Positions 8,934 to 18,138 of a stretch of DNA of 64,000 bases are shown here, piece by piece. How positions within the stretch are numbered: position 1 is the first letter of the stretch; each line of letters starts with the position of its first letter. This DNA is from Ruegeria lacuscaerulensis (GTDB lineage: Bacteria > Pseudomonadota > Alphaproteobacteria > Rhodobacterales > Rhodobacteraceae). Made by a program: the position numbers and the translations under genes. Under the pieces are notes generated by a model. The model saw only the letters and a program-made list of their open reading frames with translations. It was not told the origin of the DNA and searched no databases. Where the stretch lies: the NCBI RefSeq assembly GCF_013031245.1, contig NZ_WPZL01000022.1, positions 1-64,000 on the forward strand. The letters run 5' to 3'.

Positions 8934-8961
8934 TTGACAATTTTTGCCGTCGAATTAACAT
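8934..8961 (+). promoter_or_regulatory. Likely promoter of the GlxA-like regulator
   Basis: A TTGACA hexamer at 8934-8939 and TAACAT at 8956-8961, separated by 16 bases, form a good sigma-70 type promoter reading toward the regulator gene. The predicted start of transcription near 8968 agrees with the TTG start at 8999 and its GAGGA ribosome site at 8988-8992 rather than with the TTG at 8975. The rest of the 8780-8974 gap should also carry the promoter of the minus-strand operon. Confidence 0.5.
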
Positions 8962-8998
8962 TAACTGCCAGATATTGCCGAATTTCCGAGGAACCCGC

Positions 8999-10024
8999 TT
9001 GCAACCAAGCCCCGAGCCGACCCGTTTTGTATTGGTCCTTCAACCGGAATTTCCGATCTCTGCCGTGATTCTCGCCAGCGAAGCGCTTCGGATTGTAAAT
9101 CAAAATTCGGGTCTGGGGCTGTTTGCCTGGCAGCTTGTCAGCGAAGACGGTCAAGACGTCCGTGCAAGCAATGGGATGTGGTTGCAGGTGGATAGCAACT
9201 TTGACAATGCAGCGTCGGCAAATGTTGTGCTTTTGTTCGAAGGCAACTTGCCCACCCAACACATTTCGCGGGGACTGTTGGGCTATCTGCGCGGGGCAGC
9301 CAGGTTTGGAGCGGTCGTCGGTGGCATCGACACTGGAACTTATGCTTTGGCACACGCTGGATTGGCCGCGACAGAAGCAACACCCGAAGTGGTCCTGCAT
9401 TGGGAAGCGGTTCCAGCATTCAGCGAAAACTTCCCCTCGGCTCAGCCGCAAAACCGGATCAACCAGTCAGATGGAAATGTCGTGTTTTCAGCCGGCGGTA
9501 CGGCAACGCTGGACTTGATGCTGGATCTGATCGCCCGCTACGCTGGCGAAGCTATGGCCAACGAAGTGGCAAACGCCATGATCCACACGCGGCGAGAGGC
9601 CAATGCCCGGCAACGCCAAGAACGTAAGAGCGAGTTCAATAGCGATAGTTTGGCGACCGAGATCGTGCGGATTATGGAAGAGAACATGGACTTCCCTCTT
9701 TCGCTCGAGGAGCTGGCAGCAAAGCTAAACACCTCGAAGCGCACAATCGCGCGCGTCAGTGAAAACACATTCCAGATCTCGCCCATGCGGCTTTATCTTC
9801 AGATCAGGCTTCAGGCCGCGCGAAACTATCTCTTTTACGAAGAACACACGATCAACGACATCGCGACCGCTTGCGGATTTTCCTACCCTGCCGCGTTCTC
9901 GCGCGCGTTTCGATCTCAGTTTGACATCTCGCCTTCCGAATTCAGACGCAGTTTTCGCGACCGACAACGTCTGGCTGTCCAGCCCGAGATACACAGGCTG
10001 ATTGCTAAACGGAATTCGGATTGA
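8999..10024 (+). CDS. GlxA-family transcriptional regulator (DJ-1/PfpI plus AraC-type HTH)
   Basis: A transcription activator with an N-terminal amidotransferase-like domain (about 10-180: PTRFVLVLQPEF at the front, GGIDTGTYALAHAG in the nucleophile-elbow position) and a C-terminal AraC-type double helix-turn-helix (about 215-320: FPLSLEELAAKLNTSKRTI and TINDIATACGFSYPAAFSRAF). In the elbow the usual catalytic Cys is replaced, as in other GlxA/GbdR regulators, so the domain probably senses a ligand. I take the TTG at 8999 because GAGGA lies six bases upstream; a TTG at 8975 is also in frame. It is divergent from the TRAP/sugar-acid operon and is the obvious candidate for its control. Confidence 0.85.
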   Translation: MQPSPEPTRFVLVLQPEFPISAVILASEALRIVNQNSGLGLFAWQLVSEDGQDVRASNGMWLQVDSNFDNAASANVVLLFEGNLPTQHISRGLLGYLRGAARFGAVVGGIDTGTYALAHAGLAATEATPEVVLHWEAVPAFSENFPSAQPQNRINQSDGNVVFSAGGTATLDLMLDLIARYAGEAMANEVANAMIHTRREANARQRQERKSEFNSDSLATEIVRIMEENMDFPLSLEELAAKLNTSKRTIARVSENTFQISPMRLYLQIRLQAARNYLFYEEHTINDIATACGFSYPAAFSRAFRSQFDISPSEFRRSFRDRQRLAVQPEIHRLIAKRNSD

Positions 10025-10221
10025 GAATAGGAAGCCAGTGGTTTCATCCGATTTCAAAGTCTGCAATCTCGTCCTTTTTGGCTGTTTGTACAAAGCGCAG
10101 CATCCGCCGCGCTATGCGCGAACGACTGTTTCGCCAATAAACCACTTACAGGGCGATTTGGCATTGAGCCGCGCTCGACTCTCTGTCGACCGATGTGGTT
10201 TGTGATAGGCGCGTGGTGGTT

Positions 10222-11382
10222 TCACAGATGCATTGGCGACAAGACTTCTGCCTTGTGCGTTTCATATTTGGTCAGTTCTTCCGGCACAGAGACGATACCG
10301 ATGCCGGGCTCAGAATTACAACGCCACCCATGATCCAAGATGCAAGTTTTGATCGACCCAAACGCGTCCCTAAGTGGGTTTGGGTTAGCGTCGATCTCAA
10401 GTAGTCCATCTCCGCCAACCGCAGCCAATAGATTGGCTGACGCTTGCAGCCCGATCCCACCGCCCAAAAAATGCGGGCAATAGCGCAGGCCTGCAGCTTG
10501 CACATTCTGCCCAACACGCAGGCATCCTGTAATGCCACCCCATTTGATAATATCTGGTTGAAATATGCGCAAGTGGGCCCTTTGCACCGCGCTATCAAAC
10601 TCATCGAATCCAACGAGGTTTTCCCCTCCAGCCAAAGGATAGGGGCTGGCGCGAGACAAGGCGGCCCAAGCAGTAGGATCAGCATCCGCGCGGATCGGTT
10701 CTTCCAGCCACTCCAATGGGAGGCCACGCGTGGAAGTGATAAACGAGAGTGCAGCGTCTTCTGTCCAACCCTGGTTTGCGTCTGCTGCGATGGTATCGGC
10801 TGCGGCTTTGGTGTCAAAGGCCTGTTCCAGCAGAGCCAAGTCGTCTTCCATATTGAAGCCCACTTTCACCTTAAAAGCAGAGAAGCCAAATTCTCGGGAC
10901 TTCGGGATAAGCGCTTCAGCATCCGTAATATGTATCCCGCTCGCATAAGCGGGTACGACGTCGGGGGACTCAGCGTTCATGTAATGTCGAAGTGTCTGCC
11001 CGTTTCTGCGTGCGAAAAGGTCCCACAGTGCTATGTCGAGCCCGGCAATGACTTGCCTAAAAGGACCCCATTCTCCACTTTGCAACGCCACGATCTCCGT
11101 CCGAGATGTCAGTAATTCAAACATTTGTTCCGGATGAGAAAAAGCATGTTCAAAGGCGAACGGCGCAACATCTCGAACCAATAAGTTGACCCGATGCTCT
11201 GCGGCCGCGGCGGGCCAGTTGGCGAAGATCTCTCCCCAACCGAAACAGCCATCCCGATCCTCAATGCGCACAAACACTGCAGGCCGGTCTTTCATGATGC
11301 CAAAGGAAGTTAGAACCGGGTCGGCGATGGGGCTGCGAAAGGCGAACCCCTGTATACGTGCAATGCGAAGGCGATCGTTCAA
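10222..11382 (-). CDS. Second enolase-superfamily (mandelate racemase group) enzyme, TTG start
   Basis: A 386-residue mandelate racemase-group enzyme. Motifs seen are KVKVGF (KxK lysines), the metal ligands in ADANQGW, LEWLEEPI and AGGENL, the QPDIIKWGGI strand and the His in CPHFLGGG. An in-frame ATG further upstream would place 28 extra basic residues inside the GntR gene; instead the TTG at 11380-11382 overlaps the repressor stop as TTGA, a classical coupling, and the protein then starts LNDRLRIARIQGF just before the first strand of the fold. It is paralogous only at family level to the enzyme at 2058. With the divergent GMC, aldehyde dehydrogenase and UxaA genes it probably belongs to one sugar-acid pathway. 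Confidence 0.82.
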   Translation of the reverse strand: MNDRLRIARIQGFAFRSPIADPVLTSFGIMKDRPAVFVRIEDRDGCFGWGEIFANWPAAAAEHRVNLLVRDVAPFAFEHAFSHPEQMFELLTSRTEIVALQSGEWGPFRQVIAGLDIALWDLFARRNGQTLRHYMNAESPDVVPAYASGIHITDAEALIPKSREFGFSAFKVKVGFNMEDDLALLEQAFDTKAAADTIAADANQGWTEDAALSFITSTRGLPLEWLEEPIRADADPTAWAALSRASPYPLAGGENLVGFDEFDSAVQRAHLRIFQPDIIKWGGITGCLRVGQNVQAAGLRYCPHFLGGGIGLQASANLLAAVGGDGLLEIDANPNPLRDAFGSIKTCILDHGWRCNSEPGIGIVSVPEELTKYETHKAEVLSPMHL

Positions 11383-12107
11383 GCCATCAGGTCCATATCC
11401 AGTCGAACGTAATCGCCGCGGTAAACCACGTCGGCCAAGTAAAAGATTTCTCCTTTGTCGTCGCACATTATCCTGCGCACTTCTGCCATCGGTTCTCCAA
11501 CCTTCAGGTCAAGAAGGCCTGCGGTTTCCAGATCACATTTGCTGACAATCAGACTTTGCCGGGCTGTCTCAATATGCAGATTGGGATCATCAAACAGAAC
11601 AGGCAGGGCCAGTTCAGTACGAAGCAACGCCTCGTGCCGGTCAAATACTGCCTTGGCAATATATAGCGCAATGACGCAGTATTGCTGCCCATCACGCGAA
11701 TGGATGCGTCTCAGCTTATGATACTTTGGTGCCGCTTTGCCGAATGTCACCCCATCGGGCAAGTCTGCTTCTGTATCGTCAAGGCTAACCAGATCGGGAA
11801 CATCACCGCGATAAAGGTCAACAAGTTCAGCGAGGCTGGTCACCACGCTAAGCGGTCGGGTGGGCAGCTGATGAGGCAATACCATCGTTCCCCGACCGCG
11901 CCTGGGTTCGACCAGCCCTTCTGATTCAAGTATTTTGACAGCATCGCGGACTGTGATTCGCGCGACCTCGAATTCTTGCACCAATTTGTCGATCGTGGGC
12001 AGAAAATCCCCTGTCGCCCAACGACCACTCAGGATTCGCTGCCGCATAACATCGGCGACCTGCAGGTAGAGCGGGGTGCCATCCCGGCGGAGTTTAGGTT
12101 TCTTCAT
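11379..12107 (-). CDS. GntR-family regulator, HutC subfamily (UTRA domain)
   Basis: A 242-residue repressor. Residues 10-75 form the winged helix-turn-helix (PLYLQVADVMRQRIL, then VQEFEVARITVRDAV and the wing GLVEPRRGRGTMV). The rest (about 90-240) matches the UTRA ligand-binding domain of HutC-type regulators, with the ending PMAEVRRIMCDDKGEIFYLADVVYRGDYVRLDMDL split over the last strands. It is translationally coupled to the enolase-superfamily gene and divergent from the GMC-TRAP operon, with 139 bases between the two start codons that hold two inverted repeats. It most likely represses both directions and is released by a sugar acid or polyol intermediate. Confidence 0.9.
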   Translation of the reverse strand: MKKPKLRRDGTPLYLQVADVMRQRILSGRWATGDFLPTIDKLVQEFEVARITVRDAVKILESEGLVEPRRGRGTMVLPHQLPTRPLSVVTSLAELVDLYRGDVPDLVSLDDTEADLPDGVTFGKAAPKYHKLRRIHSRDGQQYCVIALYIAKAVFDRHEALLRTELALPVLFDDPNLHIETARQSLIVSKCDLETAGLLDLKVGEPMAEVRRIMCDDKGEIFYLADVVYRGDYVRLDMDLMA

Positions 12108-12134
12108 GACCTCGAAGGTAGCGCGTTTTCATGT

Positions 12135-12223
12135 GGTTAACCATCAAAAAGTGTTAAGGTTCTACTTTTAGAATTTTTGCATTGAAAAAATTGGAGAAAC
12201 TAATTAGTCCTATAAATGGGACT
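12135..12223. promoter_or_regulatory. Divergent control region with GGTTAACC and AGTCC-N8-GGACT inverted repeats
   Basis: The 139-base gap between gntR and the GMC gene is AT-rich and contains a perfect palindrome GGTTAACC (12135-12142) and an inverted repeat AGTCC-N8-GGACT (12206-12223) just upstream of the GMC ribosome site. HutC-type GntR proteins commonly bind GT-N-AC type palindromes, so the first is a good operator candidate. The second overlaps the likely leader of the GMC transcript. Neither has been tested. Confidence 0.4.
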
Positions 12224-12246
12224 TTAGAAATTAAGGGGAGGGCAAC

Positions 12247-13842
12247 GTGTCAGGGTACGACTACATCATCGTCGGTGCAGGCACGGCAGGAGCGACGCTT
12301 GCCGCGCGTCTGACTGAAGATGCTGCCTGCCGTGTTTTGGTCTTGGAGAGTGGTGGATCGGATCGGAATTTTTGGCTGAAACTACCGGTCGGCTACTACA
12401 AGTCTATCTACAACTCGACCTTCTCTCATCTTTATCGGTCGGAGCCTGATGACGGCATCAATGGGCGGCAAATGGATTGCCCTCGTGGGCGAGTTATTGG
12501 TGGATCCAGTTCCATCAATGGGCTGATCTACATCCGCGGCCAGCATGAAGATTTTGAAGACTGGGAAGCGATGGGAGCCCGCGGATGGGGTTATGAAGAC
12601 GTTCTGCCGCACTTTCGCAAATTGGAAACCTATTCAGGGCCACCTTCGCAATATCGAGGGGCACATGGGCCGCTTCAGATCAGCGATTTACGTAACAAGA
12701 ATTCGGCATGTGACGCCTGGATAAGAGCCGCGCACGAAATGGGTCTACCCAGCAACCCGGATTTCAACGGCGCATCTACCCATGGTATTGGATCCTATCA
12801 GTTAACACTCCGCGGTCGGTGGCGCGATAGCGCGGCGACTGCGTTTCTCAAGCCGGCGATGGGCCGCCCCAATCTGACGGTCAAGCTACACGCCGCTGTT
12901 ACGGGCGTGACATTTACCGGGCAGCGCGCGCAGGGCGTAACCTATCGTCAGGATGGTCAAGAGCACACAGCCTGTGCCGATTGCGAAGTGATTCTTTGCG
13001 GCGGGTCGGTTCAAACCCCGCAGATATTGCAACTATCGGGTATCGGACCAGCCGACCTGTTGGGTCAACATGGGATCACGGTGCGCCATGATGCGCCGGA
13101 GGTCGGTGAGAACCTGCAAGACCACATACAGATGCGCACCATCGTAGAGTTGAAAGATCGTGGGCTTTCGCTGAACGACCATATGCGCAACCCTTTTAGC
13201 CTTGCCAAGATGGGGCTCGACTGGCTTGTCAGCGGATCAGGGCCGCTTTCCGTGGGAGCTGGGCAGGTTGGAGGGGCTGCCTGCACCAAATATGCAGAAG
13301 GCGGGCGCCCTGATCTTCAACTGTTCGTCATGCCGCTGTCGGTAGACAAACCAGGAAAGCCGCTGCACCCGTATTCCGGGTTCACGACGTCGTTTTGGCA
13401 ATGCCACCCCGAAAGCCGCGGCAGCATTCGGATATCTTCGGCTGATCCGGCCCGCGATCCGACCATCCGCATGAACTATTTCGAGGCGCAACGAGACCGC
13501 GACGTGACGCTTGAGGGATTGAAAATGGTGCGCGACATTTATCAGCAACCTGCGTTCCGCAACATGTGGAGCCGCGAGGTCATTCCGGGCGACGCCCTTG
13601 GCTCTGATGACGCCATGATGAATGCAATCCGCGCGAATGCCACGACCGTTTACCACCTTGTCGGCACCTGCCGGATGGGAAGCGACGACACCGCTGTCGT
13701 TGATCCCGATCTGCGCGTTCAAGGCGTAGAGGGGCTCCGTGTCGTGGATGCCTCAATCATGCCGAAGATTACATCCGCCAATACAAATGCCCCAACTTAC
13801 ATGATCGCGGAGAAGGCCTCTGCAATAATCCGCAGCAACTGA
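12247..13842 (+). CDS. GMC-family FAD-dependent oxidoreductase (choline/alcohol dehydrogenase-like)
   Basis: A 531-residue glucose-methanol-choline oxidoreductase that would oxidise a primary alcohol or polyol to the aldehyde with FAD. The N-terminal FAD motif GAGTAGATLAARL is at about 7-19, followed by LESGG, the GGSSSINGLIYIRG signature near 85-98, and the C-terminal active-site region HLVGTCRMG with NTNAPTYMIAEKAS at the end. The start is GTG, with a strong GGGGAGGG ribosome site seven bases upstream. No signal peptide is seen. It opens an operon that continues with TRAP genes and an aldehyde dehydrogenase at 16753, which would take the aldehyde to the acid. Confidence 0.9.
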   Translation: MSGYDYIIVGAGTAGATLAARLTEDAACRVLVLESGGSDRNFWLKLPVGYYKSIYNSTFSHLYRSEPDDGINGRQMDCPRGRVIGGSSSINGLIYIRGQHEDFEDWEAMGARGWGYEDVLPHFRKLETYSGPPSQYRGAHGPLQISDLRNKNSACDAWIRAAHEMGLPSNPDFNGASTHGIGSYQLTLRGRWRDSAATAFLKPAMGRPNLTVKLHAAVTGVTFTGQRAQGVTYRQDGQEHTACADCEVILCGGSVQTPQILQLSGIGPADLLGQHGITVRHDAPEVGENLQDHIQMRTIVELKDRGLSLNDHMRNPFSLAKMGLDWLVSGSGPLSVGAGQVGGAACTKYAEGGRPDLQLFVMPLSVDKPGKPLHPYSGFTTSFWQCHPESRGSIRISSADPARDPTIRMNYFEAQRDRDVTLEGLKMVRDIYQQPAFRNMWSREVIPGDALGSDDAMMNAIRANATTVYHLVGTCRMGSDDTAVVDPDLRVQGVEGLRVVDASIMPKITSANTNAPTYMIAEKASAIIRSN

Positions 13843-13871
13843 TAAAGCAATCAACCAGGAGGAGAAACGAC

Positions 13872-14927
13872 ATGAAACCTTGGACAAGAGCGGCTTGGCT
13901 CACCGGAGCGTTGGTCTTTGGGCCGGTGCTTGCATCGGCACAGGACACCAATCCGATGGATTGGCGATCGGTGCCGGAAATGGACGATCAGATCACCATG
14001 AAAATCGGCCACTCGGTCAACATGGAATGGTCATCCCATACTGCGACGCTGAAACGCTTTGCTGAGCTTGTGGCGATTTACACGCACAATGAAATTCGCC
14101 CCGAAATCTTCCCTGGTGCCCAGCTTGGCGGTGAACGCGAGATGGTCCAGCAGGCACGGCAGGGCGCATTGCAAGTCACTTTGCCCGCCACCAACAACAT
14201 CGCGGCACTTGCACCGTCGCTAAACGTGTTCATCCTGCCCTATCTGGCCACGTCCACCGAACAGGTGAACTACCTTCAGGATGAGCTCACCCCCTACCTT
14301 GTACCGCGTGTCATCGAAGAGGCGGGCGTGCGCATTGTCGGTTGGGAAAACTCAGGCTGGCGTGCATTCTTCTACAAGTCTGATGAACCTATCGAAGAAC
14401 CTGGTGATCTGGCAGGGCTGAAAATGCGCGTACCACCGAACCCGATCATGATTGCATCTTATGAAGCCTGGGGCGGCAACCCGACGCCAATCGCGTGGGC
14501 TGAACTTTATTCAGCGTTGCAACAGGGTGTCGTCGAAGGCGGTGACAACCCGGTCACTGATGTGATGGGTATGAAGTTTGATGAAGTCATTAATCGGATG
14601 ACTACATTCCACTATACCATCCTAACTCATCCAATCGTCGTATCAGAGCGTTGGTTCCAGGGCCTGTCCGAAGAACATCAAGCCGCTGTGTTGCGTGCCG
14701 GCAAAGAGGCCACAGATTACATTCGTTGGTGGCAGCCGCTGGACGAAGCAAACTGGTGGGAAATGGCGCGTGAAGCAGGCGTAGAGATCACAGCGATCGA
14801 AGACGAGTCCGAGTGGCTTGAAAAAGCCCGCGCAATCTGGCCGGACTACTACGATGCGATCGGCCCCGACGGCGAAGTAGTCGTCAACAAAGCTCTAGAA
14901 ATTCTAGCCCAGTACCCGGGTGAGTAA
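13872..14927 (+). CDS. dctP: TRAP transporter substrate-binding protein DctP (second system)
   Basis: Periplasmic solute-binding protein, 351 residues, preceded by AGGAGGAG. The signal peptide is MKPWTRAAWLTGALVFGPVL with cleavage after ASA. DctP hallmarks follow: a GGEREMVQQARQGALQ region, the substrate-binding Arg in LAGLKMRVPPNPIM and the WAELYSALQQGVVEGGDN signature. It lies 29 bases after the GMC gene in the same operon. The ligand is likely a carboxylated polyol or sugar derivative, inferred from neighbours only. Confidence 0.92.
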   Translation: MKPWTRAAWLTGALVFGPVLASAQDTNPMDWRSVPEMDDQITMKIGHSVNMEWSSHTATLKRFAELVAIYTHNEIRPEIFPGAQLGGEREMVQQARQGALQVTLPATNNIAALAPSLNVFILPYLATSTEQVNYLQDELTPYLVPRVIEEAGVRIVGWENSGWRAFFYKSDEPIEEPGDLAGLKMRVPPNPIMIASYEAWGGNPTPIAWAELYSALQQGVVEGGDNPVTDVMGMKFDEVINRMTTFHYTILTHPIVVSERWFQGLSEEHQAAVLRAGKEATDYIRWWQPLDEANWWEMAREAGVEITAIEDESEWLEKARAIWPDYYDAIGPDGEVVVNKALEILAQYPGE

Positions 14928-14937
14928 TCCAACCCAT

Positions 14938-14966
14938 GTTGCCTGCAGTCTCTGATTGCGGGCAAC
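14938..14966 (+). terminator. Hairpin between dctP and dctQ (second system)
   Basis: A six-base perfect stem GTTGCC/GGCAAC, extended inward by a partial TGCA/TTGC pairing, occupies the gap between the binding-protein and small-permease genes. No T run follows, so it is more likely an mRNA-processing or stabilising structure than a strong terminator. Its place is the same as that of hairpins behind three other binding-protein genes in this window. Confidence 0.5.
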
Positions 14967-14986
14967 CACAGCCTTGGAGCAGGTGT

Positions 14987-15460
14987 ATGGAAAACGTTTT
15001 GCGAAAATCTCTTTTGCTGCTGGCGTCGGCGTTGTTGGCATTTATGGTAGCCTCGCTCTTTTTGCAGGTGATCGCCCGAGAATTTAACTGGGCCGTCGAT
15101 TGGACCGAGGAAACAGGCCGTTTCAGTTTCATCACGATGGTGTTCATCGCCGCTGCCTATGGCACACTTACCCGGTCGCACCTAAGTGTGTCGGTGTTTT
15201 CGGACTGGATATCGAGCAAGGTAGGAAACCGGCCTATCGCCTTTTTCCACACTATCATGGTGCTGGGCTTCGCCGCTGTCATGGTCGTATTTTCCGCGCT
15301 CAACTTCACCGACGGGCTTCGCTATCCCAATATCTCTCCTGCGCTTGAGTTCAACCAGAACATCCTGTTCGCCGTGATGTGTGCGGGGTTCGTAATGATC
15401 TTCCTGTTGCACCTGCGCGATCTTTTTACTCTTCTACGCGGAGGATCTTTCGATGAATGA
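14987..15460 (+). CDS. dctQ: TRAP transporter small permease DctQ (second system)
   Basis: Small membrane subunit, 157 residues from the ATG at 14987, which has GGAGCAGG upstream; an earlier ATG at 14936 lies within the hairpin and is less likely. Four hydrophobic segments are seen, with the DctQ pattern NWAVDWTEETGRFSFI before helix 2. The last eight bases overlap dctM. It anchors and stabilises the large permease in the inner membrane. Confidence 0.9.
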   Translation: MENVLRKSLLLLASALLAFMVASLFLQVIAREFNWAVDWTEETGRFSFITMVFIAAAYGTLTRSHLSVSVFSDWISSKVGNRPIAFFHTIMVLGFAAVMVVFSALNFTDGLRYPNISPALEFNQNILFAVMCAGFVMIFLLHLRDLFTLLRGGSFDE

Positions 15461-16748
15461 AGTCATCCTGGTTCTCACGATCCTCTTTCCCCTCCTGCTG
15501 ATTTTGGGGCTGCCGATCTATGTCAGCCTCGGCATCACAGGCCTGACGATCAGCTATCTGACCGATGCTCCACTCGTATTTGCTACACAAAACGTATTGA
15601 ACGGGTTGGACCAGTTCCCGCTGCTGGCCATCCCGGCCTTTATTCTGGCGGGCAATATTATGGAAAAGGGAGGCATTACCGAAGACATCATTGGCATTTT
15701 CCGGCACGCTTTCGGTCATATCGCAGGCAGCCTTGGCCTTGTGACGATCTTTTCCTGCATGTTCTTTGCCGCGATTTCGGGGTCCGGTCCCGGCACGGTC
15801 GCCGCCATTGGAGCCATCATGATCCCTGCGATGATCAAATATGGCTACCCCCCCGCATATGCTGCTTCGGTTTCGGCGACCGGCGGTACATTGGGCGTGA
15901 TGATACCCCCCAGTAATCCACTGATCATTTACGGGATTATCGCTAACGTCTCTATTGCCGACCTTTTTGCTGCTGGCATGATTCCGGGTCTCCTCACCGC
16001 ATTTCTTCTGGCTGGTGTTGCCTACTTCATCGCACGACGCGCGGGCGCGGTGATGACTGTCGATGCCGATGCGCCGCGCCAGAGTATCTGGAAACTGTTA
16101 TGGAAGGCCAAATTCGCACTGTTCCTGCCCTTCATGATCCTCGGAGGTATCTATTCGGGGATATTCACCCCGGTCGAGGCTTCGGTATGTGCGGTTGTCT
16201 ATGCCCTTGTCGTGAGCCTTGTTGTCTACCGCCAACTCACTCTTGCCAGCCTGCTGGTCGCCTTTGAAGGGGCGGTCAAACTGGGTGGTGCGCTGATGAT
16301 CATTGTTGCCTGTTCGACCCTTTTCGCGACTGTGATTACGCTTGAGCAAATTCCGCAGGATGTGGTCAGAACTTTCAGCGGCATCACCGATAGTGCGATC
16401 ATCATTCTTCTGATCATCTGTGCCTTGCTGATTATCATCGGAACTTTCATGGAAACGATCAGTGCGATCATCATTTTGGCCCCGATCCTTGTGCCGCTGG
16501 TAAAAAGCTACGGCGTCGATCCAGTTCATTTTGGCATTATCCTGATTGTGACAATCGAGATCGCCTTCCTGACACCACCGCTGGGGGTTAACCTGTTTGT
16601 CGCCAGTCAAATCGCGAATATCAAATTCGAAAGAGTGGCAATTGCAATCCTGCCGTTCGTATTCACCCTGATGATCGCAATGCTCATCGTGATCTTTATC
16701 CCGCAACTCAGCCTCTGGCTGCCTGAAACCCTACGAAGCCTGAGGTAA
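15453..16748 (+). CDS. dctM: TRAP transporter large permease DctM (second system)
   Basis: Large permease of 431 residues with about 12 membrane segments. Family motifs include FPLLAIPAFILAGNIM, the GSGPGTVAAIGAIMIPAMIK region, PPSNPLIIYG and near the end FLTPPLGVNLFVASQIA. It overlaps dctQ by eight bases and is followed four bases later by the aldehyde dehydrogenase, so transport and catabolism are on one message. It is of the same family as the DctM at 4800 but clearly diverged, so the two TRAP systems are not a recent duplication. Confidence 0.93.
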   Translation: MNEVILVLTILFPLLLILGLPIYVSLGITGLTISYLTDAPLVFATQNVLNGLDQFPLLAIPAFILAGNIMEKGGITEDIIGIFRHAFGHIAGSLGLVTIFSCMFFAAISGSGPGTVAAIGAIMIPAMIKYGYPPAYAASVSATGGTLGVMIPPSNPLIIYGIIANVSIADLFAAGMIPGLLTAFLLAGVAYFIARRAGAVMTVDADAPRQSIWKLLWKAKFALFLPFMILGGIYSGIFTPVEASVCAVVYALVVSLVVYRQLTLASLLVAFEGAVKLGGALMIIVACSTLFATVITLEQIPQDVVRTFSGITDSAIIILLIICALLIIIGTFMETISAIIILAPILVPLVKSYGVDPVHFGIILIVTIEIAFLTPPLGVNLFVASQIANIKFERVAIAILPFVFTLMIAMLIVIFIPQLSLWLPETLRSLR

Positions 16749-16752
16749 CTCA

Positions 16753-18138
16753 ATGTCCATAGAAATCCGCAATCCGGCAAATCCAAGCGAGGTCGTTGGC
16801 TCATTTGAGACGATCACGCCGGATGAAGTGCCAGCGATGATCGCATCCGCCCACAAAGCACAGCGTGAGTGGGCGAAGGTTACCCAGCAGGAACGTGGTC
16901 GGTTGGTCGAGGCTTTTCTGGACGCGTTAGAGGCGCGCGCCGATGACATCGCGACGTCAATCACCCGTGAAATGGGGAAAATCATCGCGGAATCCCACGG
17001 CGAGGTCGCCAAGGCCCTTGGCGAAGGGCGCGCCACGACACGGCGCGCATCTTCGCCAATCGGGGAAGTTTTGCCCTCCCAAAAACCCGGTACCGTGACA
17101 TATTCGACCCGCCGCCCACGCGGGGTGATCGTTGGGATTAACCCGTGGAACTTTCCCTTCAGCACGCCCATACGAAAGACGGTCCCGGCGCTCCTCTATG
17201 GCAATGCCATGGTCCTGAAGCCGTCGGTCAGCACTCCGGGTGCAGCTTTCATCATGCAGGAAGTTGCTGACGCAATTTTGCCGAAAGGCTTGTTCCAGGT
17301 AGCCTATGGGTCAGGCGCGCTTGGGGCTGCTCTAACCTCGGCTCAGGGAGTCAACGCGATCAGCTTTACCGGATCAGTCGGAATTGGCCGCATCGTGGCT
17401 CAGGCCGCGGCGGCAAACCTTGCCGAGATCAGCCTCGAACTGGGCGGAAAAAACCCTGTCATCCTGAACGATGCCAGCGATTTGGAAGTCGCTCTGGACC
17501 AAATCTATGCAGCAGCCTTTTCGGTCTGCGGGCAGCGTTGTACCGCCATCAGCCGCGTGATCGTGCGCCGCGAACTGGAAGCACAAGTTGTCGATGGTCT
17601 GGCGCAGCGGGCAAAGGCTGCCCAGGTTGGCGACGGGCTTGACACCACATCCACGATCGGACCTTTGATGGGCGAAAAGGCTCGCGCTGATGTGGCGGGT
17701 TTTGTGAGCCGCGCCGTTGCCGACGGGGCAGTCGTTGCCGCCGGGGGAGAGATGATTGACCAGGACGGCGGCTATTTTTATGCCCCTACGGTCCTATGCA
17801 ACGTCACACCGGACATGGAAGTGGCCCGCGATGAAGTCTTCGGTCCGGTGCTTGCGGTCATTCCCTATGACACGCCGGATGAGGCGTTGGCCATTTGCAA
17901 CGATGTTGAATTTGGCCTCTCCGCCTGCCTCTATTCAGAACAGACACCGCTGGTTGAACGGTTTGTTTCTGAAGCCGAAAGCGGGATGCTCCACGTCAAC
18001 TGTGGCAGCTTTCCCGAAGACCACGCGCCATTCGTGGGCGTCAAAAACTCTTCGCTTGGGGTTGGCGGTTCGAATGGCCCGTCGACGCTGCATTTCTATA
18101 CGCAGGAACATACGGTCTTCCGCAAGGGGCAGGCATGA
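16753..18138 (+). CDS. NAD(P)-dependent aldehyde dehydrogenase (succinate semialdehyde/aldehyde type)
   Basis: A 461-residue aldehyde dehydrogenase. It contains INPWNFPFSTPIRK near 131-144, FTGSVGIG near 205, the general base Glu in LELGGKNP near 230 and the nucleophile in FSVCGQRCTAISR near 263. The C-terminal segment (PFVGVKNSSLGVGGSNG) differs from the usual PFGG-K-SG and resembles alpha-ketoglutarate or 2,5-dioxovalerate dehydrogenases. It lies four bases after dctM and overlaps the next gene by four bases. In this operon it would oxidise the aldehyde made by the GMC enzyme or a semialdehyde formed later. Confidence 0.87.
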   Translation: MSIEIRNPANPSEVVGSFETITPDEVPAMIASAHKAQREWAKVTQQERGRLVEAFLDALEARADDIATSITREMGKIIAESHGEVAKALGEGRATTRRASSPIGEVLPSQKPGTVTYSTRRPRGVIVGINPWNFPFSTPIRKTVPALLYGNAMVLKPSVSTPGAAFIMQEVADAILPKGLFQVAYGSGALGAALTSAQGVNAISFTGSVGIGRIVAQAAAANLAEISLELGGKNPVILNDASDLEVALDQIYAAAFSVCGQRCTAISRVIVRRELEAQVVDGLAQRAKAAQVGDGLDTTSTIGPLMGEKARADVAGFVSRAVADGAVVAAGGEMIDQDGGYFYAPTVLCNVTPDMEVARDEVFGPVLAVIPYDTPDEALAICNDVEFGLSACLYSEQTPLVERFVSEAESGMLHVNCGSFPEDHAPFVGVKNSSLGVGGSNGPSTLHFYTQEHTVFRKGQA

